Below, one piece after another: positions 28,331 to 37,062 of a DNA stretch of 64,000 bases (within the stretch, counting starts at the first letter, position 1; the number at the start of each line of letters is the position of its first letter). This DNA is from Pseudomonas hydrolytica. GTDB taxonomy: Bacteria > Pseudomonadota > Gammaproteobacteria > Pseudomonadales > Pseudomonadaceae. The stretch spans positions 1,984,001-2,048,000 of the forward strand of contig NZ_CP099397.1 of the NCBI RefSeq assembly GCF_021495345.1, given 5' to 3'. The position numbers and the translations under genes were made by a program. Below the pieces are notes generated by a model. The model was not told the origin of the DNA, ran no database searches, and was given only the letters and a program-made list of their open reading frames with translations.

Positions 28331-30118
28331 ATTCAAGGTTTGCGCCAGCGCCCTGGGCACCGGCACCGGAAATTCCAGCAGCTGTTGAGCGAAGGCCTTG
28401 CCCTGCGGGTCGATGCGCAGGCTGGCGACGCCGCCACCGCCCAAAGCGTTTTCCAGCAGGAAGTTGAGGCTGTGGCTGCCCGGCAGGTACCAGCGGCTGA
28501 CGCGACCCTGCTCGGCGTCCAGGGTATGCGCCATCCAGTTGGCCACGGCTTCGGGCGTCAGCGCAGCGGCTATCCACGCCAGGTACTCGGGTTTTCTCGC
28601 CATCACGCCGATGTTGCTGTGGTTGCCCTTGTCGCCGGAGCGCGCCACGGCCAGGCGGATCAGTGGCACGGCAGCGTCGGCTTCGCCCATCGGTACGGGC
28701 AGGGCGGCCGGCGCGTGCAGTCGCTCGGGGTCGAAGGCATCGACCTGGGGCAGGGTGACCGGCTGGCGCTCGCCGCCGATTTCTACCTCCAGCGCGCAGG
28801 CGCTCTTGTCCACCAGGAAGCTGAACAGACGGATCACCGGGTAGACGGTGGGACGACCACCGACGATGCCGGTCAGGCCCGGTGCCATGCCGGTGGCGGC
28901 CTGGGCAATCTCGCGGGAGAAGAGGATCAGCGCCTCCTTCTTGGCATGACGCACGGCGATCTTCACCACCAGCTCGCGGCTGTCCTGGCGACGAGCGTGG
29001 GCACCATAGGTGGCCTCGCTACCCAGCAGCTCGATGCTGACCTCCTGGTAACGGCCCCAGCCACGTTCGGCGAACATTTCTTCGGTCTTGTTGATGATCG
29101 CCTGGCTGACCCGCTCGGCCTTGGCCACGGCATCGATACCGGCGAGCACGCAGCTGGCGGTGCAGCGAAAACCGTCCGGGTGGGTGGCGCTGACCTTGTA
29201 GTGCGCGGTGGGCGGCAGGCCGCGCGCACCCTTGAGCTCGACGCGGTCGGCGCCAACCTGGCTCAGCTCGACCTGGGTGAAATCGCAGACCACATCCGGC
29301 AGCAGATAGGCGCGCGGGTCGCCGATCTCGTAGAGCATCTGCTCGCCGACGGTAAAGGGCGTGACCAGGCCGCCGGAACCCTCCGGCTTGGTCACGACGA
29401 AACGGCCATCGTCTTCAACCTCGACGATGGGGAAACCGATGTGTTCGTAGTCCGGCACGTCGCGCCAGTCGGTGAAGTTGCCACCGGTGCACTGCGCGCC
29501 GCATTCGATGATGTGCCCGGCCAGTGCTGCCTGGGCCAGCTTGTCGTGATCGCTCCAGGCCCAGCCGAACTCGTGCACCAGGGCAGCGCTGACCACCGCG
29601 CTGTCGACCACGCGGCCGGTGATGACGATGTCGGCACCGGCATCCAATGCAGCGACTATGCCCGGTGCGCCCAGATAGGCGTTGACCGAGACGCAGAAGG
29701 GCGGCAGCGGCGCATCGGTGAACATCTCGCGGGTGCCGGCCTTGACCAGTTCGCCGAGCTTGGGCTGCAGGTTGTCGCCGTGCAGCACGGCGATCTTGAG
29801 TTTCACGCCGGCCTGCTCGCACGCTGCGCTCAGGGCCGCGGCGCAGGCCATCGGGTTGACCCCGCCGGCGTTGCTGATCACGCGGATATTCTTCGCGGCG
29901 ATATCGCCCAGCAGCGGCGCGAGCACCTCGACGAAGTCGCGGGCGTAACCCTCGTCGGGCTTCTTCATGCGGGCGCCGGCCATGATCGACATGGTGATCT
30001 CGGCCAGGTAGTCGAACACCAGGTAATCCAGCTCGGCACCGCGCACCAGCTGGGCGGCAGCGGTGGAGGTATCGCCCCAGAACGCCGAGGCGCAGCCGAT
30101 GCGTACGGTTTTGCTCAT
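28301..30118 (-). CDS. atuA: Acyclic terpene utilisation protein AtuA
   Basis: A 605-residue DUF1446-family protein. The N-terminal part ([65 protein letters not shown]) fits AtuA. The C-terminal part ([40 protein letters not shown]) fits the AtuA-like C-terminal domain. AtuA is needed for growth on acyclic terpenes, but its biochemical role is not settled. The start MSKTVRIGC is preferred to a GTG-type extension into the operator region. The last ten or so residues are encoded by a REP element. First gene of the atuABCDEFGH operon, divergent from atuR. Confidence 0.93.
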   Translation of the reverse strand: MSKTVRIGCASAFWGDTSTAAAQLVRGAELDYLVFDYLAEITMSIMAGARMKKPDEGYARDFVEVLAPLLGDIAAKNIRVISNAGGVNPMACAAALSAACEQAGVKLKIAVLHGDNLQPKLGELVKAGTREMFTDAPLPPFCVSVNAYLGAPGIVAALDAGADIVITGRVVDSAVVSAALVHEFGWAWSDHDKLAQAALAGHIIECGAQCTGGNFTDWRDVPDYEHIGFPIVEVEDDGRFVVTKPEGSGGLVTPFTVGEQMLYEIGDPRAYLLPDVVCDFTQVELSQVGADRVELKGARGLPPTAHYKVSATHPDGFRCTASCVLAGIDAVAKAERVSQAIINKTEEMFAERGWGRYQEVSIELLGSEATYGAHARRQDSRELVVKIAVRHAKKEALILFSREIAQAATGMAPGLTGIVGGRPTVYPVIRLFSFLVDKSACALEVEIGGERQPVTLPQVDAFDPERLHAPAALPVPMGEADAAVPLIRLAVARSGDKGNHSNIGVMARKPEYLAWIAAALTPEAVANWMAHTLDAEQGRVSRWYLPGSHSLNFLLENALGGGGVASLRIDPQGKAFAQQLLEFPVPVPRALAQTLNGAHGAPYTP

Positions 30119-30159
30119 TAGAATTGGCCCGTCACACATTGAGAAGGTAAGTCGACATT

Positions 30160-30234
30160 ACCAAGCAAGCGCTTGGTTGAAAAGCGTTGGGGCAGGGCAA
30201 ATCGGCCAAAAGTACGGCCGAGCGCTTGCTTGGT
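30160..30234. promoter_or_regulatory. AtuR operator pair
   Basis: ACCAAGCAAGCGCT at 30160-30173 is repeated exactly in inverted orientation as AGCGCTTGCTTGGT at 30221-30234, with 47 bp between. The first copy contains the perfect palindrome CAAGCGCTTG (30166-30175). AtuR of P. aeruginosa is reported to bind two 13-bp inverted repeat sites in the atuA-atuR intergenic region; this arrangement matches. A weaker third copy (CAAGCACTTG) is at 30268-30277. Confidence 0.82.
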
Positions 30235-30339
30235 CAGCTGACGCCGCATACATTTCATCAAGCAAGACAAGCACTTGCCGGCTGCAACAAGAATTCATCA
30301 GAACAATCGCCGAGCAGGGCAATCAGGGGAGAAGTCAGC

Positions 30340-30963
30340 GTGGATGAACACAGAGCCCAGGCCGTGATGCAGGAACTGGTCGCCAGCGGCCAGGTGACCG
30401 ATCCGGAAAGCGCCCGCGGCAAGCTGTTGCAGATGGCCGCCCACCTGTTCCGCAGCAAGGGTTACGAGCGCACCACAGTGCGTGATCTGGCCGCCGCCAT
30501 CGGTATTCAGTCCGGCAGCATCTTCCATCACTTCAAGAGCAAGGATGAAATCCTGCGTTCGGTGATGGAGGAAACCATCGTCTACAACACCGCCCTGATG
30601 CGTGCCGCACTGGCCGAAGCGCAGGGGACCCGCGAGCGGCTGCTGGCGCTGATCCGCTGCGAGCTGCAATCGATCATGGGCGGTACCGGCGAGGCGATGG
30701 CGGTGCTGGTCTATGAATGGCGCTCGCTGTCGGCCGACGGCCAGGCGCAGGTCCTGGCGCTGCGCGACACCTACGAGCAGATCTGGTTGGCGGTGCTGGG
30801 CGAGGCCCGCGAGGCCGGCTATTTCCAGGGCGACCCGTTCATTCAGCGGCGTTTCCTTACCGGTGCGTTGAGCTGGACCACCACCTGGTTCCGGTCGCAG
30901 GGACCGATGAGCCTGGATCAGCTGGCCGAAGAAGCTCTTTCCCTGGTATGCAAGGACGCATGA
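30340..30963 (+). CDS. atuR: TetR-family repressor of the atu cluster
   Basis: A 207-residue TetR regulator. The DNA-binding domain spans about residues 25-75 (GKLLQMAAHLFRSKGYERTT, VRDLAAAIGIQSGSIFHHF). A ligand-binding helical domain follows. AtuR represses atuA-H and is released during growth on citronellol-type substrates. The GTG start is chosen for AGGGGAG at seven bases; the frame is open 51 codons upstream but that runs through the operators. Divergent from atuA with the operator pair between. Confidence 0.92.
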   Translation: MDEHRAQAVMQELVASGQVTDPESARGKLLQMAAHLFRSKGYERTTVRDLAAAIGIQSGSIFHHFKSKDEILRSVMEETIVYNTALMRAALAEAQGTRERLLALIRCELQSIMGGTGEAMAVLVYEWRSLSADGQAQVLALRDTYEQIWLAVLGEAREAGYFQGDPFIQRRFLTGALSWTTTWFRSQGPMSLDQLAEEALSLVCKDA

Positions 30964-31062
30964 CGAAATTCGGCTAAGATTTCCTGCAACCGCCGCTGTA
31001 TTGGCTCGAACACGGGATGTTCACCAAGCTCCTGCATTGTGCTCCGTGATGAGAGGTCGAGT

Positions 31063-31848
31063 TTGCGTGGGTTAATCCTTTGCCTGCTGTCGTGTTTCGT
31101 CTTCCTGCATGTGCCCGGCAGTCTCGCGGCGCAGGAGGTGCGCGTCGGTGGCTATCACTTCCCGCCCTACCTGAACCGACCCGAAGACCCGCAACCGCAA
31201 GGCCTGGTGCCGGAGTTGCTGCAGGCGCTCAATCTCATGCAGGAGCACTATCGCTTCGTGCTGGTGCCGACCTCCGCTACCCGGCGCTATCGCGACATGC
31301 AGGGCGAGCGTTTCGATCTGATGTTCTTCGAATCCAGCCACTGGGGGTGGCAGAACACGCCCCATCTTGCCCTGCCGCTGGACATCGAGGATGCCGAGGT
31401 CTACGTGGCGGCCGCGGAGCCGGGGCGCGGACAGGAGTACTTCCAGGATTTCAGCGACAAGCGCATGGCGCTGTACGGTGGCTATCACTATGGTTTCGCC
31501 GGGTTCAATGCCGACCAGAGCTACCTCGCGCGCACCTTCAACGCGCTGATCACCTATTCCCATGACAGCAACCTGCGCATGCTGCAGGCGCGCCGGGTGG
31601 ACGTAGTGGTGATTACCCGTTCCTATCTGGAAATGTACCTGCAGCGCCATCCCGAGGCGGCGGCCGATATGCTGGTATCCGAGCACTTCGATCAGCTCTA
31701 TCAGCATCAGGTGCTGCTGCGTCCCGACGGCCCGCTGACGCCGGCGCAGATGAGCGAATTGTTGGACAAGCTGCAGGCCGACGGGCAGTTGCAGAGGCTT
31801 TTGAGCCGCTATCGTCTGGCACTGGGTGGGAAAGTCGCGCCAGACTGA
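31063..31848 (+). CDS. Periplasmic solute-binding protein, tandem copy 1
   Basis: A secreted SBP_bac_3-like protein of 261 residues from the TTG at 31063, which has AGAGGT five bases upstream. An in-frame GTG at 31039 would add eight residues and lacks a ribosome-binding site. The signal peptide is LILCLLSCFVFLHVPGSLAA. Mature motifs are VGGYHFPPYLN, GLVPELLQALN, DLMFFESSHWGWQ and YGGYHYGFAGFNADQSYLAR. It is a clear paralogue of the next gene, with shared GYHYGFAGFN and SHDSNL blocks. No transporter permease is nearby. Ligand unknown; it may bind an amino-acid-like molecule. Confidence 0.82.
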   Translation: MRGLILCLLSCFVFLHVPGSLAAQEVRVGGYHFPPYLNRPEDPQPQGLVPELLQALNLMQEHYRFVLVPTSATRRYRDMQGERFDLMFFESSHWGWQNTPHLALPLDIEDAEVYVAAAEPGRGQEYFQDFSDKRMALYGGYHYGFAGFNADQSYLARTFNALITYSHDSNLRMLQARRVDVVVITRSYLEMYLQRHPEAAADMLVSEHFDQLYQHQVLLRPDGPLTPAQMSELLDKLQADGQLQRLLSRYRLALGGKVAPD

Positions 31849-31922
31849 AAAACCATCTGGTCGGTCAGGGAAGACTGGAGTAGGCTGCTTCGCACTAGAA
31901 GAAGGATTTTTTGGGGGTCGAT

Positions 31923-32741
31923 ATGCGGCATGCGTGGCGCTGGAGTCACATGTGGGTGGGCGCTATCTGTCTGGTGCTCGCCGGCTCGCTGTCCGCCGCG
32001 GAAGTCGTCAAGGTAGGCGGCGCGCATTTCCCGCCTTACGTGGTCAAGTCCAATCTGCAGGAATCCAGCGGCCTGCTGCCACAGCTGCTCGAGGCGCTCA
32101 ATCGCGAGCAGAGCGAATACCACTTCATCATGTTGCCCACCGCCATCGTGCGCCGCTTCAGCGATCTGCAGCGCGGGCGTATCGATATGGCGATCTTCGA
32201 GAACCCCGGTTGGGGCTGGCAGGATATCGATGCCGATGCCGTCGACATGGGCCTGGAGGATGCGGAGCTGTTCGTTACCAGGAACGAGGAGCTGCGTGAT
32301 CAGCAATATTTCGAGCAGCTGCAGGGTAAGCGTCTGGCCCTGTACCGTGGTTATCACTATGGCTTCGCCGGCTTCAACAGCGACCCGGAATACCTCACCC
32401 GCACCTTCAATGCCAACCTCGGCCACTCCCATGACAGCAATCTGCTGATGGTGCTGCGCGGTCGCGCCGACATCGCTCTGGTGACCCGTTCCAATCTCTA
32501 TGATTTTCTCGAGCGCAACCGCGAGCATGGGCGGCAGTTGCTGATTTCCGATCGTATCGATCAGGTCTATCGCCACCATGCGATGATCCGCGCCGGCGCG
32601 CCGATCAGTCCCGAACGCTTCGCTGCGCTGCTCGAGCAGCTGCGTGCCAATGGCGAGCTGGCGCGCATTTTCTCGCCTTACCGAATCGCCGTCATGCCAG
32701 TCGCAGCGGATAGCTCAGCAGCAGAATATGCAGCAGATTGA
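31923..32741 (+). CDS. Periplasmic solute-binding protein, tandem copy 2
   Basis: A 272-residue paralogue of the preceding protein, beginning at an ATG with GGGGG five bases upstream. The signal peptide is MWVGAICLVLAGSLSAA. Shared blocks include VGGAHFPPYV, GLLPQLLEALN, IFENPGWGWQ, RGYHYGFAGFNSDPEYLTRT and SHDSNLLMVL. The last 17 codons lie antisense to the end of the CPBP protease gene, and copy 1 has no matching tail there. The two copies are 74 bp apart and probably derive from tandem duplication; divergence between them suggests different ligands or roles. Confidence 0.84.
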   Translation: MRHAWRWSHMWVGAICLVLAGSLSAAEVVKVGGAHFPPYVVKSNLQESSGLLPQLLEALNREQSEYHFIMLPTAIVRRFSDLQRGRIDMAIFENPGWGWQDIDADAVDMGLEDAELFVTRNEELRDQQYFEQLQGKRLALYRGYHYGFAGFNSDPEYLTRTFNANLGHSHDSNLLMVLRGRADIALVTRSNLYDFLERNREHGRQLLISDRIDQVYRHHAMIRAGAPISPERFAALLEQLRANGELARIFSPYRIAVMPVAADSSAAEYAAD

Positions 32742-33450
32742 CGGCACCATGCAGGGCGATGGCCAGGCTCATACGCCCGCTGTAGTGAAAGGCTAGGCCG
32801 TAACCGAGCCCTGCACAGGTGGCCACCACGGCAAATAGCGGACTGAAGGGCAGGTGCGCCGCGCCGAACAGGCCCGCTGTCAGCAGCAAACCAGGCCAGG
32901 TACCCAGGCGTTTGACCAGCGCCGGTTGCAGCACGCCGCGAAACAGCAGCTCCTCGGCCAGCACCGCCACGCCGAGGTTGACCGCCAGCCACAGCAGCAG
33001 CCCTTGCGGCCATTTGGGTTGCCAGGCGACCAGGCCCAGCGCGATGGCCAGCACCGGCACCAGCAGCAGGGTGGCAAGGCATACGAGCCAGGTCCGTTGC
33101 AGCGATATGGCCGGTCGGTGGGGTTGCCCCAGCCACCAGGCCAGCAGGGCGGTGCCCAGCAGCAGCTTGTCCCAGGAAAGACGCAGACCGTAGGGCGCAG
33201 CATCGGCGCTGATGAGGCGCGGCTGCCACAGCTGCCAGGGCCGGAAGCCGGGCACGAGGTGCGCCGCCAGGGCAATGCCGCCGAGCAGGACCAGTGGCAG
33301 CCACAGCCAGCTCGGCAGATGCCGCTCGCCGACCAGCAGGACCATGACGAACAGGCTGCCCAGCAGCAAGCCGACGGGCTGGATGAAACCCAGGCCCGTG
33401 CCCAGGGCCAGGGTGAGCGCGGGGAGCAGCAAGCGCAGATGCAGGGGCAT
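32692..33450 (-). CDS. CPBP family intramembrane metalloprotease
   Basis: A 252-residue polytopic protein with about seven hydrophobic segments. The CPBP motif EELLFRGVL (Glu-Glu near residue 168) is followed by a FGAAHLPFS segment and an HGAVNLLH-type C-terminal motif, the three parts of the predicted metal-binding active site. Family members include prenyl-protein CAAX proteases and bacteriocin self-immunity proteins. The target here is unknown. The last 50 bp overlap tail-to-tail with the upstream solute-binding protein gene. Start ATG has AAGGAGGAG upstream. Confidence 0.85.
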   Translation of the reverse strand: MPLHLRLLLPALTLALGTGLGFIQPVGLLLGSLFVMVLLVGERHLPSWLWLPLVLLGGIALAAHLVPGFRPWQLWQPRLISADAAPYGLRLSWDKLLLGTALLAWWLGQPHRPAISLQRTWLVCLATLLLVPVLAIALGLVAWQPKWPQGLLLWLAVNLGVAVLAEELLFRGVLQPALVKRLGTWPGLLLTAGLFGAAHLPFSPLFAVVATCAGLGYGLAFHYSGRMSLAIALHGAVNLLHILLLSYPLRLA

Positions 33451-33531
33451 GGCACCTCCTCCTTGAGAAGGCGCGCAGTCTAGCAGGCTGCATCGTGGGC
33501 AGTCTCGGAGTGACCTGAGGGGACGCTCGGT

Positions 33532-33705
33532 CTAGCGCTGACGCTCGCGCGCGTCCTTGGCCTCCTGCTCGATGGCGCGCTTGCGCATGCGCTCGAGCTG
33601 GTCCTCGCTCAGGGGCATCTTCTTGGCGCTGCTGCGCAGCAACAGCAGGCTACCGATCACCGAGCCGAAGACTAGGACCAGTAGCAGCCAAACGTACCAG
33701 GGCAT
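33532..33705 (-). CDS. Small DUF2897 membrane protein
   Basis: A 57-residue protein. One transmembrane helix at about residues 3-23 (YVWLLLVLVFGSVIGSLLLL) is followed by a charged helical tail (KKMPLSEDQLERMRKRAIEQ). The composition and length match DUF2897, a short protein seen across Pseudomonas. ATG is preceded by GAGGAA at five bases. Function unknown. Confidence 0.82.
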   Translation of the reverse strand: MPWYVWLLLVLVFGSVIGSLLLLRSSAKKMPLSEDQLERMRKRAIEQEAKDARERQR

Positions 33706-33759
33706 GTCGATTCCTCAGGGATGGCTGAGGTACCACCATAACCCGCACAGGGGCACTTG

Positions 33760-34524
33760 TCAGTCTGGCTGTGCCGCGACCTGCTGCAGGCTGCTGTCGT
33801 CCTTGAGCTGCACGCCGCTCAGTTGCAGGCGCAGCGCCTGGCGCGTCAGGTAGTCGAGTTTGTGCGCCGCCAGTTCGTAAGGCAGGCCCTCGGGACGCAC
33901 GTTGGAGATGCAGTTGCGTGCGCTGTCCGGGCAGCCCACTCGCGGCGCGTAGGTCAGGTACAGGCCCAGGCTGTCCGGCGAAGTCAGGCCCGGGCGTTCG
34001 CCGATCATCACGATCACCAAACGGGCGCGCAGCGCTTCGCCGATGCCGTCGCCAATCGCCACGCGGCCCTGTTCGGCCAGCACCACCGGGGTGTTGGCCC
34101 AGTCGGTAGCGAAGCGTTCGCGAAAGGCCTGCAGCAGCGGCAGGGCATGGCGCTGCACGGCGACGGCCGACAAGCCATCGGCCAGCACGATGGCCAGTTC
34201 CGGTGCCGGCAGCTCGTGTTGCAACTGCAGCCGGCAGTCGCCATGCAGGTGGCGGCCGTGATCCGGGCGCAGCAGGTAGGTCTGGCGGTCCTCGGCATTG
34301 CTGCGCACCTTCAGGGCGCGAAAACCGGCTGCATGCAGCTGATGCTTGAGTTCGGCGAAGTCCAGCGGACGATGCACGGCGTCGCGCGCCTGGGCATGGG
34401 CCAGGCCGAACTTGAGCACCTCGCGGGTGGGCAGGCTGCAGCCGACGCGGCCGAGGGCGATGCGCGCCGAGGTGTGCGCGCGCAGTTCGTCCCAGGGGTT
34501 GTGCTGGATCAGATCGTTGGCCAT
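33760..34524 (-). CDS. eutC: Ethanolamine ammonia-lyase small subunit
   Basis: A 254-residue EutC subunit. With EutB and adenosylcobalamin it converts ethanolamine to acetaldehyde and ammonia. Typical segments are TSARIALGRVGCSLPTREVL near residue 20, DYLTRQ... after the substrate-loop region, MIGERPGLTSPDSLGLYLTY near 175-195, and DSARNCISNVRPEGLPYE near 205-222. The ATG overlaps the eutB stop (TGATG), so translation is coupled. No microcompartment shell genes are adjacent, which is the usual state in Pseudomonas, where acetaldehyde is handled without a carboxysome-like body. Confidence 0.95.
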   Translation of the reverse strand: MANDLIQHNPWDELRAHTSARIALGRVGCSLPTREVLKFGLAHAQARDAVHRPLDFAELKHQLHAAGFRALKVRSNAEDRQTYLLRPDHGRHLHGDCRLQLQHELPAPELAIVLADGLSAVAVQRHALPLLQAFRERFATDWANTPVVLAEQGRVAIGDGIGEALRARLVIVMIGERPGLTSPDSLGLYLTYAPRVGCPDSARNCISNVRPEGLPYELAAHKLDYLTRQALRLQLSGVQLKDDSSLQQVAAQPD

Positions 34525-35918
34525 CACGCGGCTCCCGAGATGTGTGGCAGTTGCTTGAGCAGGTGGTGGCCGCGGCCGATCTCGCGCAGGCGGCCGGTCG
34601 GTTCGGTAATGGCCATGCGCGCCAGCCAGGCGTCGAACTCCGGGGCGCGTTTCAGGCCCAGCACGCTGCGCAGGTACAGCGCATCGTGGAACGAGGTGCT
34701 CTGGTAGTTGAGCATGATGTCGTCGGCGCCCGGGATGCCCATGATGAAGTTGATGCCGGCCGCGCCGAGCAGGGTGAGCAGGCTGTCCATGTCGTCCTGA
34801 TCGGCTTCTGCGTGGTTGGTGTAGCAGACGTCACAGCCCATCGGCAGGCCGAGCAGCTTGGCGCAGAAGTGATCCTCCAGGCCGGCGCGGATGATCTGCT
34901 TGCCGTCGTAGAGGTATTCCGGGCCGATGAAGCCGACCACGGTGTTGACCAGCAGCGGGCGGAACTCGCGGGCCACGGCGTAGGCGCGGGCTTCGCAGGT
35001 CTGCTGGTCGACGCCATGGTGGCCGCCGGCCGACAGCGCGCTGCCCTGGCCGGTCTCGAAGTACATGAGGTTATCGCCCAGGGTGCCGCGACCGAGCGAC
35101 AGCGAGGCTTCGTGAGCCTCGCGCAGGATCGCCAGGGAGACGCCGAAGCCGGCGTTGGTGGCCTCGGTGCCGGCAATGGACTGGAACACCAGATCGATCG
35201 GCGCGCCGGCCTCGATGGCCTGGATCTGCGTGGTCACGTGGGTCAGCACGCAGCTCTGCATGGGGATTTCGAAGTGCTGGCGCACCTCGTCCATCATCTG
35301 CCACAGGCGCATCAGCGTCGGCAGCGAATCGCTGGCCGGGTTGATGCCGACCGTGGCGTCGCCCGAGCCGTAGAGCAGGCCATCGAGCATGCTGGCGGCG
35401 ATGCCGCGCACGTCGTCGGTGGGGTGATTGGGTTGTAGGCGCACGGCCAGATGGCCGGGCAGGCCCAGGGTATTGCGAAAACGGCTGATCACCTGGCATT
35501 TGCGCGCCACCAGGATCAGATCCTGATTGCGCATCAGCTTGCTCACGGCGGCGACCATCTCCGGCGTCAGGCCGGCGGCCACGGCCGCCAGGCGCACACT
35601 GTCGGTCTTTTCCAGCAGCAGCCAGTCGCGCAGGTCACCCACGGTCAGGTGGCTGATCGGGGCGAAGGCAGCGGCATCGTGGCGGTCGATGATCAGGCGG
35701 GTGACTTCGTCCTGTTCGTAGGGGATAAGCGCCTCGTCGAGAAAACGCTTGAGGGGCACCTCGGCCATGGCCAGCTTGGCTGCCATGCGCTCCTCGTAGG
35801 TGGCGGCGGCCAGCCCCGCCAGGTAATCGCCGGAGCGCGCCGGGCTGGCCTTGGCCAGCAGCGTCTTGAGGTCGGCGAAGCGATAGACCAAGTTGCCGAT
35901 GGTGGTTTGGTAGGGCAT
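34524..35918 (-). CDS. eutB: Ethanolamine ammonia-lyase large subunit
   Basis: A 464-residue EutB subunit, the TIM-barrel catalytic subunit that binds ethanolamine and, with EutC, adenosylcobalamin. Recognisable blocks are VRLQPNHPTDDVRGIAASML, TVGINPASDSL, DLVFQSIAGTEATNAGFGVS, YFETGQGSALSAGGHHGVDQ and INFIMGIPGADDIMLNYQST. Start MPYQTTIG is preferred over an extension of six residues. First gene of a compact eutBC unit. The ethanolamine permease and aldehyde dehydrogenase usually found with it are not in the window. Confidence 0.96.
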   Translation of the reverse strand: MPYQTTIGNLVYRFADLKTLLAKASPARSGDYLAGLAAATYEERMAAKLAMAEVPLKRFLDEALIPYEQDEVTRLIIDRHDAAAFAPISHLTVGDLRDWLLLEKTDSVRLAAVAAGLTPEMVAAVSKLMRNQDLILVARKCQVISRFRNTLGLPGHLAVRLQPNHPTDDVRGIAASMLDGLLYGSGDATVGINPASDSLPTLMRLWQMMDEVRQHFEIPMQSCVLTHVTTQIQAIEAGAPIDLVFQSIAGTEATNAGFGVSLAILREAHEASLSLGRGTLGDNLMYFETGQGSALSAGGHHGVDQQTCEARAYAVAREFRPLLVNTVVGFIGPEYLYDGKQIIRAGLEDHFCAKLLGLPMGCDVCYTNHAEADQDDMDSLLTLLGAAGINFIMGIPGADDIMLNYQSTSFHDALYLRSVLGLKRAPEFDAWLARMAITEPTGRLREIGRGHHLLKQLPHISGAA

Positions 35919-36142
35919 GGCTGCGACCCGTTGCACAGAGGATGGACTTGCCGTGCAGTGCTCATGCCAGCACGCTCAGGCGCCCATTACGGCCAGCAGC
36001 GGTGGGGCGAGAGGGCCAGGCTGGTGCAGACGCGTGCACTCGTGCACCGTTGTGCGTCGCGGCAGCTGCGCCTGCGGCAGGCACTGCGCGCTGCCTTTAG
36101 GCTACAATGCGCGGCGTTTTTGTCCTGTCCGAGACCCGCCTC

Positions 36143-36844
36143 ATGCCCGCCTGCCAAACCCCGATCATCGTCGCCCTCGACTTTCCCAGCCGTGACGCCG
36201 CCCTGGCCCTGGCCGATCGCCTCGATCCGGCGCTGTGCCGGGTCAAGGTTGGCAAGGAGCTGTTCACCCGCAGCGGCCCGCAGGTGGTCGAGGCGCTGCA
36301 GGCCAAGGGCTTCGAGCTGTTTCTCGATCTGAAATTCCACGACATCCCCAACACCACGGCCATGGCGGTCAAGGCTGCGGCCGAGCTGGGCGTGTGGATG
36401 GTCAACGTGCACTGCTCCGGCGGCCTGCGCATGATGGCGGCCTGCCGCAACGAGCTGGACAAGCTGACTGGCGCCAAGCCGCTGCTGATCGGCGTGACCG
36501 TGCTGACCAGCATGGAGCAGCAGGACCTGGCCGGCATCGGCCTGGACGTACCGCCGCAGGAGCAGGTACTGCGCCTGGCCGGCCTGGCGGCCGATGCCGG
36601 GCTCGATGGTCTGGTCTGCTCGGCGCAGGAGGCGCAGGCGCTGAAGGTCGCGCAGCCGCGTCTGCAGCTGGTGACGCCGGGCATTCGTCCTGCCGGCAGC
36701 AATGCCGATGACCAGAAGCGCATCCTTACCCCGCGTCAGGCGCTGGAGGCCGGCTCCGACTATCTGGTGATCGGTCGCCCGATCAGCCAGGCCGCCGACC
36801 CGGCGCAGGCGCTGGCTGCGGTGGTCGCCGAACTGCGCGCCTGA
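36143..36844 (+). CDS. pyrF: Orotidine 5'-phosphate decarboxylase
   Basis: A 233-residue OMP decarboxylase that makes UMP in the last step of pyrimidine synthesis. N-terminal [10 protein letters not shown] is near residues 7-16. The catalytic motif [10 protein letters not shown] near residues 60-69 carries the Asp-Lys-Asp charge network. The phosphate loop [16 protein letters not shown] is near 185-200, and [11 protein letters not shown] closes the barrel. The ATG is selected because the N-terminal strand begins at once. A TACAAT -10-like element lies at 36103-36108. Monocistronic, with a large REP pair after the stop. Confidence 0.96.
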   Translation: MPACQTPIIVALDFPSRDAALALADRLDPALCRVKVGKELFTRSGPQVVEALQAKGFELFLDLKFHDIPNTTAMAVKAAAELGVWMVNVHCSGGLRMMAACRNELDKLTGAKPLLIGVTVLTSMEQQDLAGIGLDVPPQEQVLRLAGLAADAGLDGLVCSAQEAQALKVAQPRLQLVTPGIRPAGSNADDQKRILTPRQALEAGSDYLVIGRPISQAADPAQALAAVVAELRA

Positions 36845-36849
36845 GCCCT

Positions 36850-36917
36850 GTAGCCCGGATGAAATCCGGGGCGGTCTGGCATGCCGTCCGATCTTTCCCG
36901 GATTTCATCCGGGCTAC
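36850..36917. repeat. Large GTAG-type REP doublet after pyrF
   Basis: Perfect 21-bp inverted arms at 36850-36870 and 36897-36917 (outer ends GTAGCCCGG and CCGGGCTAC) are separated by 26 bp. Each arm is itself a palindrome containing CCCGGATGAAATCCGGG. It may also act as a terminator-like structure for pyrF. Confidence 0.85.
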
Positions 36918-37062
36918 CCGCTGATCGCGGCACCGCGCTGGTGGAGTCGCCATCAGCGCCCTGCATGACCCTTCACTCCAGAGCCTGATAGTGCTGCTGC
37001 GCGCTTCGCCGTCTGGCTAGACTCCTCGCCAATTCAACGAGAATCGCTGCGAGGAAGCAGAC

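Noticed and set aside
28322..30121. A 599-codon frame opposite atuA
   Set aside because: It reads as a His/Gln/Gly-rich string without domains; atuA is well supported.
32692..33450. CPBP protein as an abortive-infection phage-defence gene
   Set aside because: Old Abi naming aside, there is no defence island, mobile element or partner gene here, and CPBP proteases are common housekeeping membrane proteins.
33532..33853. A 98-codon plus-strand frame at 33557-33853 opposite the DUF2897 gene
   Set aside because: The minus-strand frame has a good ribosome-binding site, a transmembrane helix and a known family pattern; the plus frame has none of these.
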